DNA of 64,000 bases from Dendrocalamus latiflorus (GCA_017311315.1 CM029617.1:14179455-14243454); one strand, 5' to 3'. Counted from the first letter of the stretch, positions 21,841 to 34,157 are shown. A program made the numbers and translations. Notes: generated by a model not told the origin, from the sequence alone.

Positions 21841-24361
21841 CTGACCCTGAATACGCCTAAGAGCTGCAACACGGTCTCTACGCGCGATCTTGGTGCGCCT
21901 GAAGCATCGCTCGATCAAGTGTCCATCCTTCTGACAGAAGGTGCAATGATACTTCACCTTCTGAGAGGTAGAAGTAGCACGAAGAGGCTTCGCCTTCTGA
22001 GAGGCCGAAGCAACAGGTGAACTCACCTTACTGTAAGAAATCCCTTGGACAAAGCCCGCTGACTTAAATTGAACTTTCTCGGTTCTAGGCTCGACCTCGA
22101 TCACACCTGCGGCTATGGGTCTGAGCACGGCAGGTGGATGCTTCCTCATGTCCTCATGAAAATCATATCCTAGACCCTGATTGAATTTGCAAATCTTAGA
22201 TTGGTCCAGGATAAGATTTAGCTTCTTCTTGCCTCCTACAAATCTCTCGAGAGTGTTCATAAGATACTGACACTCCCGAAAGAGAGAGGTGCAAGAAGAG
22301 CAGGGGGAAGGAGAGACAACAGAAGGTAAGGGAGCCAAAGAAGAACCAATAGCAGAAGAGTGAATGGCTTGTGCACGCACAGCCGACTCGAAAGGGACAA
22401 TCCTACTGCTAGTAATTTGGTTCACGTCGCTAAGCGTCTCTACCTTACCCTTGGGCTTCTCCCCCACATCAGCAATCACATCACAATCAATTGGTGGCTT
22501 CACTAGAAGGTCCTTAGTTAGCTTCACATATTTTTCATTCAAATCAATGAGTTCAAGTTTTAGTTTTTCACAACTCATGCATGGTGAGCTAACAGGATCC
22601 TTAGTCGCATACTGAGCCAATTTGTTGTTATGATCAACCACTTCTTGGAATTGCTTAGAAACAGACTCAAGCTCAAGGGTTAATTTTGGACAGTTGGTGC
22701 AAGAAACAATAGGCTCAAGTAGTGAGGCATGCAACTCAGCAATTTTATGATCTGCCCATTTTAAGTTCAACTTCAAATTATTGTAATTTTCACAAGACTC
22801 GGGCAGATCAAGGAGCATGGTATAAAGACCTCTAAATGCATTGTCCTTATCCTCACATGAGGTGCAAGATGTAGTCTCAACAACAGTAGATGAAGGAGTA
22901 ACAATCCTACTCATCTCTAATTCAGCTAAAAGACTAACATTCTCCACCTTAAGCAAGTCAAGCTCAGAAGATAAACTATCATGAGAGGTCCTTAATTTCT
23001 CCATGTCACCGAGCAAAGCAGTATAAACATCGCAATCGTCACGGGAGGGAGTAGATCTAAGTGAAGTAAGCTTCCGTGGCAAGCTCTCTACTTCCTTCTC
23101 CACACGCTAACCCTAGCTCTAGATCTAGCATGGAATTTACCTAGCTTAAGAAAAGCATCATTAAGCTGGTCGTAGGAAGGGTATACCTCATCAGAGTCGA
23201 AGTATAGCTCGTTGTCGCTCACTTCGCCCTCAAGGGCCATGAAGCACATGCCGGAGAAGTCGTCGTCGTCCTTGGGGTCTTGCTCGTCCTTCCCATCATT
23301 GTCGCTCCACCCCTCCACCTCGCTGAGATCGAGGTCGTCGAAGGCGGTGAGGACGCGATGGAAGAGCCTCTTGGCTTTGCCAAGGTCGCGGAACTTCTTC
23401 TTGCCTTGGGCGTGAGCTGAGGGCTTCTTGTTGCAGTTCTTGTTGATGTAGTCGTTCTTGCTCACGCCGCCGTAGTCATCTTGCCCTTTTCCAGCTTGGG
23501 GCAGTTTGCCCAAATGTGGTTGGGGCCACCACACTCGAAGCAGATCACGGGTCCTCCTCTCTTTCTGTCCCTCCTTCTCTTGTAAGCATGAGAAAACTTT
23601 CTAGCTAAGAGGGCTAACTGCTCATCTGCAAGCTGCTCTAACTGATCACCAGTTATGTCACAGAGAGCAGCAAGAGAGAATCCAGAAGAAAAGTCGGAAG
23701 AACCAGAAGCAGAGCCAGGATCGGTGACTAAGGCCATCGACTGCGACTTCGACCTACGAGAGACTATGTCAATCTCGTGAGTCTTGAGGCGTGAGTACAA
23801 CGCGTCAAGAGTCAGGGTCGAGAGATTGGTCGTGTCTTTAATCGTGGTCACCTTCATCTCCCAAACACGCAAATCAAGAGCAGAAAGCATTTGGCGAGTG
23901 TTGTCCGAGTCGGGGTATGTGAGACCGACCGCTCGGAGGTTGCTCAAGATCTTGTGGAAATGCGCAAAACACTCATCGAGGGACTCGCCAGTGAGAATTT
24001 CAAACTTGTTGTAATCTCGTTTGAACTGGTCCTGTCGAACCGTCTTGATCTGGGTGGTGCCCTCATGGTATGCATCGAGGGTCTCCTAGATGTCGAAGGC
24101 CGACGACAGATGAGAGATGCGATCGAACTCGCTTCTGCTCAACCCCTAAATTATGATGTTCCTTGCCTTCGCATTCGCCTCAACATCAAGCATGTTTCCA
24201 GCGTTGATGTTCTCATCGGCAGGAACAACATATCGTACTTTGAACTTACGCCAGATGGCGTAGCCCTGAGCCTGGATGTAGGCCTCCATCCGGCTCTTCC
24301 AGAAGGGATAATCGATCCCATCGAAGACCGAGGGCTTAGTCGAGTACTTGTCCGTCGCCAT
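21835..24361 (-). pseudogene. B2 gag, long Sirevirus type (several stops and frame changes)
   Basis: The frame opens at 24361 (MATDKYSTKPSVFDG) and keeps the eight residues after FWKSRM that B1 has lost. It stops at a TAG near 24146, where B1 has CAG, and at another TAG near 24090, where B1 has TGG. Homology continues through the copia gag domain (near 23760-23950), knuckle 1 (CFECGGPNHIWANC, near 23510-23555), an acidic region and then a 422-codon open stretch (23103-21835). That stretch carries the CxxC-punctuated coiled-coil region and knuckle 2 (CTFCQKDGHLIERC, near 21905-21950). One CxxC of the B1 set is lost here (CENY). Function as in B1: RNA binding and particle assembly. Confidence 0.88.
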
Positions 24362-24403
24362 GACTCTAGAGACCGGTTAAGATCTATTGAGAAGAGCTAA
24401 CCA

Positions 24404-24415
24404 GCTCTGATACCA
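24404..24415 (-). promoter_or_regulatory. Primer binding site of B2
   Basis: The minus strand reads TGGTATCAGAGC, two bases inside the LTR edge at 24418. It is the same type as in B1. Confidence 0.93.
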
Positions 24416-24417
24416 AT

Positions 24418-26049
24418 TGTTGGACCGAAATGGCGACAAAGGGGGGTGAATGCCGACTTTTTAGAAAATTCCCACAAGTACGCACCTTAAGCTTTCTCCA
24501 ATAGCAACCAATGCTATGAAGAAGAAGGTGAGAAATGCTCTCTGGAAACTTGAGCTCAGAGGAAATAAGCACTGCAAACAGAGAAATCAACAAGGGCCAA
24601 AAACTCACCAAAAAGCAAGCAACATAGCAGCTGCAGGGGGACGCTGGTCAGACAGCAGGGGCAGAAATTTCAGACTAAAGCACAATAACTTCACACAAAG
24701 AAGAAATTTGAGATTTGCGCCTAAACCTTTTAACCCAGAACAGAGAGAAAACAACTACAATAGTCTGGGGAACCTAGGAGACCAAAGATATCCAACTTAT
24801 GACCAAGAATTTGGAATTTGAGCCAAAATCTGAAAACCTACAGAGTGCTGCACCAAACTCCAAATTCATCTCCAATCCTTGATCCTTTGGCCATGAGACT
24901 TTGGAAATAGCTACTTAATAGCCTTAGGACTTAACATGCCAAGTCTCATGCCATCTCAAGTAGGGAAACAAGAAATCTCACCAAACCCTAGAAATGAAAA
25001 ACAAGAACATAGAACCTGAAAAATGAAAGTCCTTGATTCATTCACTTTGCTCTACGGAGAAACCAATCAAATGATCTTGAGACCTATTCCCATCACAGAG
25101 CAACCCATTTGGGTCTTCTCAGCAAGAAACAACAAGAAATCAAAAAACTTAAGAATCACACAGAGCAAACACAACGAAGAACACAGGAGCACGAGAGAAA
25201 AACTTTAGAAATTTCATTCCCAATCAAGCGAGCAATATAGATGAGTCCCCATACGCATGAACATTGAAACATGGGATGATTACATGGAGTTTCAACTCAT
25301 CCTCTCCCACTCTCAAAGCCTCAAGAACACACACACTACATGCTTCCTAGAGAGGGGACACAGAGAGCTACGGGAGGACACACACACACAGGCATCGAAG
25401 GAGACACAGCCAACAACCCTTCTGCCCTCTCTCAACCACTAAAGCCTTAAAGCAATACAAAGCAAAACCAACCCCCAAAAGCTTTAAGACCATGCAGGAG
25501 ACACCCTCCTTTTATAGCCTCCCACTAATGGGTTTGATTTCCTCTTTATCCACTAAGCCTCCAACAACTCTAGTGCTTTACCCAAATCCACTTCCTTTAG
25601 TGCAGCTTTGCGTATTTTCCAAAACGCCCCTCCTGCACCTTCCGGGAAGCTTCCACATTCCTTGTCATCCAAGCCTCGCAATCACCTCGAGTCTCCGCCA
25701 TCTTTGACACATCCGACCGTTCTGACCTCGACACCGCCCTGTGTCTAGTCCGGTCACCTCGTGCCTCGCCACGACTCCGCCTCGACGTCCTGCAGCCATC
25801 ACAGACAAGAAACACATCAAATAGCACCGCTCGACACATGTAAGCATAAATAGCATCAATGAAACGAACTTAAGCATGAAATTGCCCAAACGACCAAACG
25901 GGAAGACGAATATGCAATAAGACTGTCTAATCATACCCGACTGCGCCAAAAGCCGACCTCGCACAAAACACTCAAACCAAACTCAATCTTTGCAACAAAC
26001 TTGTCAATTACTCATCATAAACATGTGGTTACCTCCACATGGTCTCTCA
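24418..26049 (-). repeat. 5' LTR of B2 (1,632 bp)
   Basis: In element orientation it starts TGAGAGACCATG at 26049 and ends GGTCCAACA at 24418. A minus-strand TATA box (GGCTATAAAAGG) lies at about 25507-25519. Only one degenerate remnant of the palindrome cluster is seen, near 24645-24665. The last 760 bases match the truncated 3' LTR at 4376-5139. Confidence 0.92.
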
Positions 26050-26505
26050 GAATCAAATAGTTCCTTAACAACCTTCCTAAATTCATCTATCTCCTTAATT
26101 CCAGAGTTGTCACACATCAATTCATAGTAAAATTCAACCACCTTCATCTTGTAGCGAGGATCTAAAAAGCATGCAACTGCTAGAGCAATATTGCTCATTT
26201 CCCAGTACTTATTAAATTTATCCTGCATAGCTTTTGCCATGGCAACAATAAATCCATCACTGCCTTTAGTCCACTCAATAAGTTGGATGTTAATTTCACT
26301 AAATTCAACAAAGAACAAGTTTGCAGTTGGATAGTAAGAGCCGAAGAGAAGCTTAGTAACATTAAGAAAAATCTTCAAGCACATGCATAACACACTCGCT
26401 TTTTCCCAATCTTCTCTAGAAGGAGCATGACAACTATACTTCTCTGGATACAACAATACAAGCCTTTGAAAAACTTTTTTATAGTGAAGGCCATGTATTC
26501 GCTGT
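26050..26505 (-). pseudogene. hAT transposase fragment (Ac/RICESLEEPER-like), split by B2
   Basis: On the minus strand the frame reads YKKVFQRL, then a Trp-containing REDWEKA helix, FGSYYPTANLFF and LAVACFLDPRYKM. These are signature segments of the catalytic region of plant hAT transposases, upstream of the C-terminal dimerisation domain. The frame is open from near 26500 to the B2 junction, where the coding sequence stops after about 150 residues. Farther upstream it degenerates (TAG near 26507). The enzyme would cut and paste elements with matching termini in the nucleus. This copy cannot work. Confidence 0.85.
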
Positions 26506-27885
26506 TCCTAGATCTTGCCAAGGACTTACGGTTATCATTGGCATTGTCCCTGTTGCCTAACTCCATGACAGTTGGTAACTTGCTATCTCTTACAATAGGC
26601 ACTATAGGCAGTTTGTTCCCAAATTATTCAGCTAAGCAGGAACGCTAAGCAGCAGTGCAACCACATGATCTCAAAACTTCATCTCAGCAATATATATTAT
26701 ACCATATCTAATCATAACTAGACATTACTAATTAACATGAAGATGCAGGCATTACCGACAATAAAATTACCCAGATGCCAGAGTTCTTAATTCTCTTATG
26801 CATAAGCAGAATTCTTGAATCTTGACCCAACTAAACCCCGCTTAAACTACCAGTATCATCTCTATAAATAACAACTCCTTGTCCAACTTTACGACTTCCA
26901 GGTCCCTGCAGCAAATCCAACATCTACCCCCAATCACCAATTAGCCACGAGGCATCCACCACAAGCAAGAATAGCAGTGCCATGAAATGCAGGACGGCAA
27001 GAGAATCCCACAGATCAAGGATCAAGAAAATCTAGGGTTAGGCGGTCAGCACCTGCATGGAAGAATGCTCTGCTCGAATGCTCCTCGCCTCCTCAAATCC
27101 GCCGACGCCCGACGCCCGACCAGCTCTTTTCAAATCCGCCGGCCGCTCCTTCCGTCGTTCCACCACTCCGCGCCTCGACCCTCCCCCGTCGCCCGGCCAA
27201 CGCGTCGCTCTCCCATTCCCCAGCCACTGCCTCCCGGCCTCCCCTGCCCCTGGGCCCTGGCCGGCGGCCGCCGCGCTCCCCGGCCACCGCCTCCCGCCTC
27301 CCCTAGCCGCCTGGGCGCCGCCGCACCGCACCGAACTCGCTCTGCCGATGAACTTCACCGCCGCACCGCACCGAACACGCGCGCGAGCCGGCTCGGCGCG
27401 GGCACCACGCGCCAGTGGGCTGACGTGGGCCGAGGGGGCGGGACGCAGAGCGTGGTGGGGACTGGGGACTGGGGAGGCGGGGGGCGTGGACGCCGAGGAG
27501 AAGGGCGAGCAGAGAGGGGGCGCTACCACGCGAGGGTGGACGCGGTGGTGGGCTGGTGGCGTGGTGCTTGCTGCAGAATTGCGGATGCGAGATGCCAGAT
27601 GCGGGATGCCAGTCGGTTGACCGAATGTGATTGTCTGTGTGAGTCTTGCAGTTGCAGACTTGCAGTGAGCCAGAGGCGAGACCGAGTGAGTGTCCCGTGT
27701 CCGAGTCTGACCGAGCCGCGCGACCCCCGCTGTCCCGCGCTGCGCGTGACTCCCGCCGTCCCACTCCCATGCTCATGACTCCCGCCGCGCCTTGGCACCT
27801 TTAGTGCCCACCAAACGGAATCTGTGCGCGGCGCGCCTGACGCATGTCGGCCTGTGCCATTGCGCCATGGGCCCGGACGCCCGGT
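26506..27885 (-). other. Leader of the hAT element, including a CpG-rich block
   Basis: From 26506 to about 26980 the sequence is ordinary AT-rich DNA with no recognised coding. From about 27050 to 27800 it is strongly GC- and CpG-rich, so open frames appear in most phases (for example 26987-27778 +, and 27303-27776 -). They are low-complexity Pro/Arg/Ala strings and I do not regard them as genes. CpG-rich untranslated leaders are typical of Ac-like elements. Confidence 0.55.
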
Positions 27886-28117
27886 AATACGAATACGAAT
27901 GTTCTCGAATACGAATACAAATGTTCTCAAATACGAATGCGAATACGAATGTTCTCGAATACGAATACGAATATTCTCGAATACGAATGTGAATACGAAT
28001 ATTTTCAAATACGGATACGAATATTGTCGAATACGAATACGAACATTTTCGAATACGGATTTTTGCTTACCACATTCACGTTTTCTCGAATATGAATATC
28101 GGATAAAACGAATTATT
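27886..28117 (-). repeat. hAT subterminal repeat array
   Basis: About eight units built on AATACGAATACGAATGTTCTCG follow each other, mostly 22 bp long, with two 28-bp variants carrying an extra 6 bp. They degrade toward the terminus. Subterminal arrays like this are transposase binding sites in Ac and other hAT elements. Their position just inside the terminal repeat supports that role. Confidence 0.8.
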
Positions 28118-28122
28118 TGTTA

Positions 28123-28138
28123 CCGTTTTCCACCCCTA
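28123..28138 (-). repeat. hAT terminal inverted repeat, right end
   Basis: TAGGGGTGGAAAACGG on the minus strand matches the (C/T)AGGGGTG pattern common at plant hAT ends. The partner end is outside the window, so the exact length is not verifiable. Confidence 0.65.
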
Positions 28139-28495
28139 ACCTCTGCATTCCTAAGGCCCTCCACCTCCTAGGGCACAGACCATTGCTACCCACCTATCAA
28201 TATGAAATTCTATAACCGTATGTCCAATAGACGATGCAACTACTCCATTCTACGATGACGTGAAACAACAATGTCAAAGAGCAAGTATTTGGAAGTCTAC
28301 GACCTATCCAGGAGAACAAGGTTACTCTCTTCCCTTTTGACTTCTCCAAGTGCTAACCCCTGTTGTGTAGATTTTCATCTCTCTGTGAAACTAAAGAACT
28401 ATACGTCAAGCAACACCTAGAAACCCATTGCTAGCCAATATAACCCCACCTCCTTTCTTTCTATTCTACCGGAATCTCGGGGTCGAGATTCATTT
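28139..28495 (+). other. 3' internal remnant of element C
   Basis: This short non-coding stretch lies between the hAT end and the C polypurine tract. Its last 50 bases (CGGAATCTCGGGGTCGAG and onward) match the region preceding the polypurine tract of the LARD-like elements (minus strand near 44963-44995). That links C to the LARD-like array. No coding remnant is recognised. Confidence 0.6.
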
Positions 28496-28509
28496 AAGGG
28501 GGGTAGGTT
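28496..28509 (+). promoter_or_regulatory. Polypurine tract of element C
   Basis: AAGGGGGGTAGGTT directly precedes the LTR start TGTAACATCC. The LARD-like elements have the same tract in the same place. Confidence 0.85.
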
Positions 28510-31500
28510 TGTAACATCCTAAATTTTAAGTATTCAAAAATATGGAAGTTTTAAAATTTTCCTTGCATTTTGTTGGTGTTCAAAAACTCTTTTTGAATAT
28601 TTCGAGTTTTGGTGGCATGCAAATTAGTATATGGAGAAACAATATCCAAATTAAAAAAATGAGGGTGTTAATAAAAGAAATCGAAAACCCAAGGATCTAC
28701 ACACAAATTAAAATTTAAGTTTTACATAATGGAAATAAAAAACTTGAAATTCAATTTACTTAAATAAAAGAGAAACAATGGCCAAATGAGTATTAAAAAC
28801 TCACATCTAAATAGTAAAAGTTTAAATTTAAATTTTAAATGTCATGCAAAAATTGAAATCAATAATCATAAATGGGAAATAGAAATTAAAATTAAAATCC
28901 AAAAATTTAAAACCTTGCTTGAACCCATTCCCCCTTTTCTTCTCCTTTTTCCTATTTTCCCTTTCACTTCCACGTGGACCCGCTTCATCACCTCTCTCTT
29001 CCCCTCCCCTGAGCTGACTCTTCTCCCTCCTCCTGTATCCCCCGCTCTGCTCACAGCCTGCTCTCGTCGCCCTTCGCGCGTTAGCACAGCGTCTCCGTCG
29101 CATCGCCAACTCCTCCCCTGCAGCCGCAGCGTGTGCCCATGCCCTGCCGTCAGGTCACCACCGCCTACACGGCCGTGCCGACACCCACGCCGAGCTGCGC
29201 CCGAGGCAACTGCTGCCAAGCTCCATTAGAAGCTCCCACGTCGCCCTGCCGGCTTGCCCCCTTTAAGTATGCGCGTCCCCTCCCAAACGCCTCACCACAC
29301 CTTCGTCTCCCTCCCGTTGCAAGGAATTGCCCTCCCATGCCATGTAGAGTGTCGGTCGCCTCGCTCTTCTTCGCCTCCGGCAATAGGGAAACCGGCCGAT
29401 TGGGGCCGTCCCGGCCAATTCCGCTGCCATGAAGCCTTCTTGTGGCGCCACAAACCCACCCCCACCGCCGATTGGATTAGTGGACCGCCCCAGCTCGCCG
29501 GCGCTTGAGGCCATTCCGCGCCGCCATGGACCTCTGTCGCCGACCTGCCCTGGGACCTTCCCTGCCTCCACATATCACCTCGGTGAGTCCCCCATAAACA
29601 TCTCCACCTCCTGCTCCCCTCAGTCCCCTCCTCCTCCTCCTCCCCGGTCGCCGCCGTGCCATTTGACCCCGCCGTCGGCCACCCCTCATGGTTGCCCGCC
29701 CTTCACCGTCGCCACCAGGGCCCAAGCGTGACCTCCTATGACATCCTAGCACCCCCAGCAACCCATTTCGCAAGCCCCCTCCTTTACTCTGGTCATGCCA
29801 CGCTGTCGACGCCATCGGCCGTGCGCCACCCGAATCTCCCCTATTTTTCCTCGGCTTGGCCCCCAGCAAACCTTCACTTCATTGGACTAAATCCCCCCCC
29901 CCCCCCCGTGTCACAGATTGGCCGCAGCCCAGTTGGTCACCACCACCGCATGCTAAACCGCAGACGCGGGTTCGAGTCCCCTCCTCCCCCGTCTCCCACT
30001 CTTTTGTTCTATTTTGTTTTTAATACATTTCAATTAGGAAATTAATCAAGGAAAATTTGGGAAAATCAGAAATTATTCATGGAAACTAGTAAATTTAATT
30101 TGGGCATAAATAAGATTATTTAAGATTTAATATTTGACTAATTATCATGTTTGAATAATTAATGTGCATTTATTATTTATTTTAAATCTAATTATGAATG
30201 AAAGGCATTAGTAAAGGATGGATTAGGTTAAATGCCTAGATTTAATAAAACTTCCAATTAAAAAGGCATCCAAGTTAGAGTTAAATGAAATAAATTGGAT
30301 ATTACGTTTAACTATAAAAGCAAAGCCTTAAATTAAAAAGATTACCCTTAATTATAATTAAAATATAAGCTCTAACATTTAGCGTGCCGCCATTAAATAA
30401 ATCTCAGTGGTAGATTTAATCTAATTAACAATATTGAAATACAACCCTGCATAGTAAAATCGGCCTCATGTAAAAAAGAGCTTAGTCAAGATTAAAATTA
30501 TGCCAGACATCAATTAAAAGTATGAAACGTCAATGTTAGTTGGTTCTCAGAATGCCTCCTGATAAAAGGTCATATTAGTGTACAGGTACTAAAATATGGT
30601 AGCCATGGGTCGTTAGTAATTAAAATAATCTTGCTAATATGTAATCTGAAGTCCAATGATACTAGGCGTAGCTAGGAGAGGTATTTTTTATCTAAGTTGT
30701 AATTAAGAACTAGAGTAGATCAGTGGTCACCCTAGAATAGCTCAACGGTCACAGGTCAATGAAAAATAGAAATCAGCTAGTGTTAACCATTTAAATAACA
30801 GTGACTAAATAAATGGTCCCATGTGATAATAAATTAGGGTGTTAATCATTTAACTAATAAATTGATTAATTGACAGAGAAATTCACATAAAATATCACAG
30901 TGTGAAATGCCACAAACACAAACTCTGAGATTAATTCAATAAGTTAAATTGGTGTACACCATGAGCAAAACTCATAACCTAATTCTTAAAAGATAACCCC
31001 CGGCACATAATACTCAACACCTCCAGACAACTTATACACCGATTCGTAGGTCTAGTCTGACTCATGGAACTTCCTAAATAAATATAAAAATAATTAAAGA
31101 TTTTATTAAATAAAAGATCGATCTGTGGTATTCTAAAAGTCGGCAATGCCTAGCCATCCTCAAATCCTAAGGCAGAATATTCTCATGAATATTCCCCTTG
31201 TCATGAAGGCTCATTAACATCTGTCTCGACAGACTTCTCCCCTTCATTCTTCCTTTCGCTCAAACCTCATTTGACTCCGTCAAACTACGCGCCCAACCAA
31301 CCTTGTATCCAATCACCCATTAACTCATAATACAGCTAAATAGAGTTTATTTGGATTTATGTGGGTCTTTTTGAGTTATTTGCCTTTATTTGGATTCAGT
31401 TGCTTAGCACGTAATTAGAAAGTTGGAAGTCGTGAAGAAATCAATGGATCAAGCGAGATCAAGATCGAAGTGAAGATAAAGAACAAAAGCTCAAGTGAAA

Positions 31501-32417
31501 GCATTGTGTGAGCTCAAGACCGCGGTAAACCACGCAAGGCGAGTCAATACTTTGATTATGTTGAACCTACATTTTCTGCAAATTACTTTGGTTTTAAACT
31601 ATCAAATTGCATGCTGTTATTTTATATGCAAACATAAATTTAATTTAAGATTCTAGTTATATGCCCATTGTTTAACTTGATTAATATTACACCTCCTTTG
31701 GAATATTTGATTATGTGAACCTTGTCACCCTAGTAAAACTATAATGGTAACTTTTTGAAAATAAGTCTGTAATTATACGCCATGCTTAGTACTGCTTAGA
31801 TACTCGGGGGCGCTGAAATGCCTCAAGCATCATTATCATTTTTAATCATGAGAAACTAGTTTGGGAAGTCATGATGGTAATGACTGGTATATCTGTATAT
31901 GATTATTTTATGCTCCCAAAAACCCCAACTTGCTTAAATATCTGGGCGGATGGTATGGGGGCTGGTGTATGGTGCAGTGGAAGCACAAAATGGATAGTGG
32001 TAGAACCGCCCAAATACCACTAAGGACTGAATCTTGTTATGACCTCCTATGTAAAATAGTACAACCACAAATCTATAAAGTGCAACTTGGCTAAGTAAAT
32101 TTATCGAAACCCTCGAACTCATCTCACCGGTAGTGGATAGGAGTGGATATGCAAGGGCAAGGGGAGGCCTAAAGGGACACCGATAGGAGAGTGAAGTTTT
32201 CCAGTCGTGCTAGTGTTGCGGGGAGTGGAGCCCGACAGCGCTACTATCCGTGGCGAACATCCCGTGCAACGTATGGGACCCACCGCAAGTGGGAGCGGCC
32301 CATAGGGTGAGATGACAAAAGGGGCTAGGTACATTGAAAAGTCACTGTGATGATCTACTCAACCACATGACTAAGGAATCATGTGGGGTAACGAGCGGAT
32401 TGTCTCTTGTGGTGAAA

Positions 32418-32483
32418 GTGTACAAACTCTACAGAGTCAAAACTATTCGAATAGCCGTGCCCACGGTCAAGGGCGGACATGGG
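32418..32483 (+). promoter_or_regulatory. Conserved palindrome block, copy in LTR C
   Basis: The block holds degenerate forms of the GTGTACAA and CTCTACAGAG palindromes, an intact CTATTCGAATAG and the following GCCGTGCCCACGGTCAAGGG. The same order occurs in D (38472-38537) and in the three LARD-like LTRs. Confidence 0.75.
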
Positions 32484-33077
32484 AACTTAACCAGATATAG
32501 CAGTGGAAAGCCCTGATTTGTGTTGCCCTTGGTGTCGTCCCAGTGATAATGTAAGTGGCTATAACGCTGAAGGTCTAGCATATGGTGCAGAGACCATGTA
32601 ACGGTGGATGGAATCTGGATCACTATTATTATTGCATTCTCTTACACATTATGTTTTTGGTCAAAACTGCTAGGTCTCAGGAAATTTCTATGTATTATAT
32701 TTTTAAATAATGATAATACTTCTCACAAAATAAAATATCAGGAAGAATAAATAGAGTCAAAAGAAAAGAAGATGGTTGTTTGAGGTAAACATATAAAGTT
32801 GTTGGTGGATTCGTGTCGATCAAAAAAAGGAAACGATGGTGTGGATTCTGAGAGAGATAAATTGGTGGAGTCTAATTGAATAGATAGGCTAGATAGATGA
32901 TTTGAATGATTTTTTGGAGAATTAGGGAGTGCAAAGGTACTTGCTGGATTACGACACTGATAACTAATATAAATTCTTGGGATATATTGGCGATAATGGG
33001 ATTAATAGGATTTGATCGATTACTAGATGGATGAATGGAATTTTTGGGAATTTGGAGATATGATAATTGGAGTATAG

Positions 33078-33217
33078 ACTTGATCAATGATATTCTTGGT
33101 GGATGTATACTAGTAAATCGCAAACTTGGTCATTGATATTTTTGGTGGAGGTATACTAGTGAATCGTAAACTTGATCAATGATATTTTTGGTGGATGTAC
33201 ACTAGTGAATTAGTTAG
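33078..33217 (+). repeat. Tandem repeat, about 47-bp unit, three copies
   Basis: Units begin ACTTGATCAATGATAT at 33078, 33124 and 33171 and contain TTGGTGGATGTATACTAGT. They lie inside LTR C, downstream of the palindrome block. No function is visible. Confidence 0.8.
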
Positions 33218-33319
33218 AGATAGATAATGGAAGATAAGGTTGATTATTGGAAGAGCAAATAATGGTTTTGGATCAATAACAAAAAGGATTGAATTGTTAG
33301 AAAGTCCTGATATAAATGA

Positions 33320-33670
33320 TATCGGTGGATTAATTCAATGATGTCGATCGCTGTTTGGAGTTTTAGACAGCAATCAATATAAAAAGTGTATGATCGGTGG
33401 ATTACTTAAATGATGTCACTCGTTGTTTGGAGTCTTAGACAGCAATCAATATAGCAAGAGTATGATCGGTGGATTAATTAAATGATGTCAATCGCTGTTT
33501 GGAGTTTTAGACTGCACTTAATATAGAAAGTGTGTGTTTGGTGGATTAAATAAATGATGATACTCGCTGTTTGGAGTCTTAGACAGCAATCAATAAAGAA
33601 AGTGTATCTTCGGTGGATTAAGTCAATTATGACAATCGCCGTGTGGAGTTTTAGGTAGCAACAATAACTC
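33320..33670 (+). repeat. Tandem repeat, 72-bp unit, about five copies
   Basis: Units contain GGTGGATTAATTAAATGATG, then CGCTGTTTGGAGT and TTAGACAGCAATCAATAT. Adjacent copies start at 33392 and 33464, giving a 72-bp period. The copies differ from each other by several bases, so the array is not recent. Confidence 0.85.
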
Positions 33671-34157
33671 TATGATTTAATAATAATAATACTACCAAAA
33701 GTAATTTATGGCAAATAAAATAACCCGAGCCTCTCCTTTGATAAGACATGCATACTATTTATTTGCATTCTGTGTATTGGTTCGCGGATCATGGTGGTTT
33801 GTGCTCACACTCGCTCTCACAACAAATCCAGAATCAGGAATCAGATCACTACTCTTCAGCAACACTTTTGGTCACGATGGCAAAGAAGGTGAAGATGTCA
33901 AGGGCTAGGTTGCGAACCTCCAGTTGGCTGCCTGTGGGCATGTCCTGAGGGCCCCACCTGTGTGCTTCATTTCCGCTGCTGCATTTTATTGATTTTGGCC
34001 TAGTCGGTCCATGAGTGAGTCTACTGTTATATTTACGCTTCCGCATGATATGTACTTTGATGTTCAGAACTGTAATCTGCGAGCACTATCTACTGATCCA
34101 GGGAATAGTGCGGTGGAATCACAGAGTATTCCAGATTATAAAATCTGGATCCCTACA

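Larger units (their letters stand above)
20430..26049 (-). mobile_element. Element B2, right (5') segment
   Basis: On the minus strand from 26049 down come the 5' LTR, primer binding site, gag, protease and front half of integrase, ending where B1 inserted. B2 belongs to the same family as B1 by protein homology, but the LTR is shorter (1,632 bp) and lacks the full palindrome cluster, so it is a different subfamily. It is inserted in a hAT transposase frame. The five bases to the right of the LTR are GAATC; the left duplication is outside the window. Confidence 0.9.
26050..28138 (-). mobile_element. hAT-superfamily DNA transposon, 5' (right) part
   Basis: The right end carries a hAT-like terminal repeat (TAGGGGTGGAAAACGG on the minus strand, 28138-28123), a block of subterminal repeats, a CpG-rich leader, then part of a transposase frame that B2 interrupts at 26049. 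The missing 3' half should lie left of the window, beyond A and B2. The eight bases outside the terminus (ACCTCTGC, 28139-28146) are the candidate target duplication, but the partner is not visible. Confidence 0.75.
28510..34157 (+). repeat. 3' LTR of element C, gypsy-like, about 5.6 kb
   Basis: The start is fixed by the polypurine tract and TGTAACATCC. The end is placed at CTGGATCCCTACA (34157) because the preceding 40 bases match the ends of solo LTR D and the LARD-like LTRs, and copia RT sequence of element E begins right after. Inside are a pyrimidine-rich GC block (about 28920-29990, with a run of about 15 C near 29890), an AT-rich stretch to about 31900, the conserved palindrome block (32418-32483) and two tandem repeat arrays (33078-33217 and 33320-33670). 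Open frames in the GC block are low-complexity and not called. The LTR is unusually long but in line with its relatives here. Confidence 0.65.

Noticed and set aside
26987..27778. 263-codon + strand frame and several overlapping frames in the GC-rich block
   Set aside because: The translations are Pro/Arg/Ala/Gly strings that open in most phases at once, as expected from CpG-rich non-coding DNA. No domain, and position fits a hAT leader.
27886..28117. Direct repeats considered as a CRISPR-like or satellite array
   Set aside because: Units are contiguous with no unique spacers, sit just inside a hAT terminal repeat, and the genome is plant.
28786..29869. Overlapping frames of 90-150 codons on both strands in the pyrimidine-rich part of LTR C
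   Set aside because: They arise from base composition; none is conserved in LTR D or in the array LTRs and no motif is visible.
29885..29910. Long poly-C run, also near 35558-35573, as possible G-quadruplex or replication signal
   Set aside because: Simple homopolymer slippage is enough; there is no repeated spacing or flanking structure.
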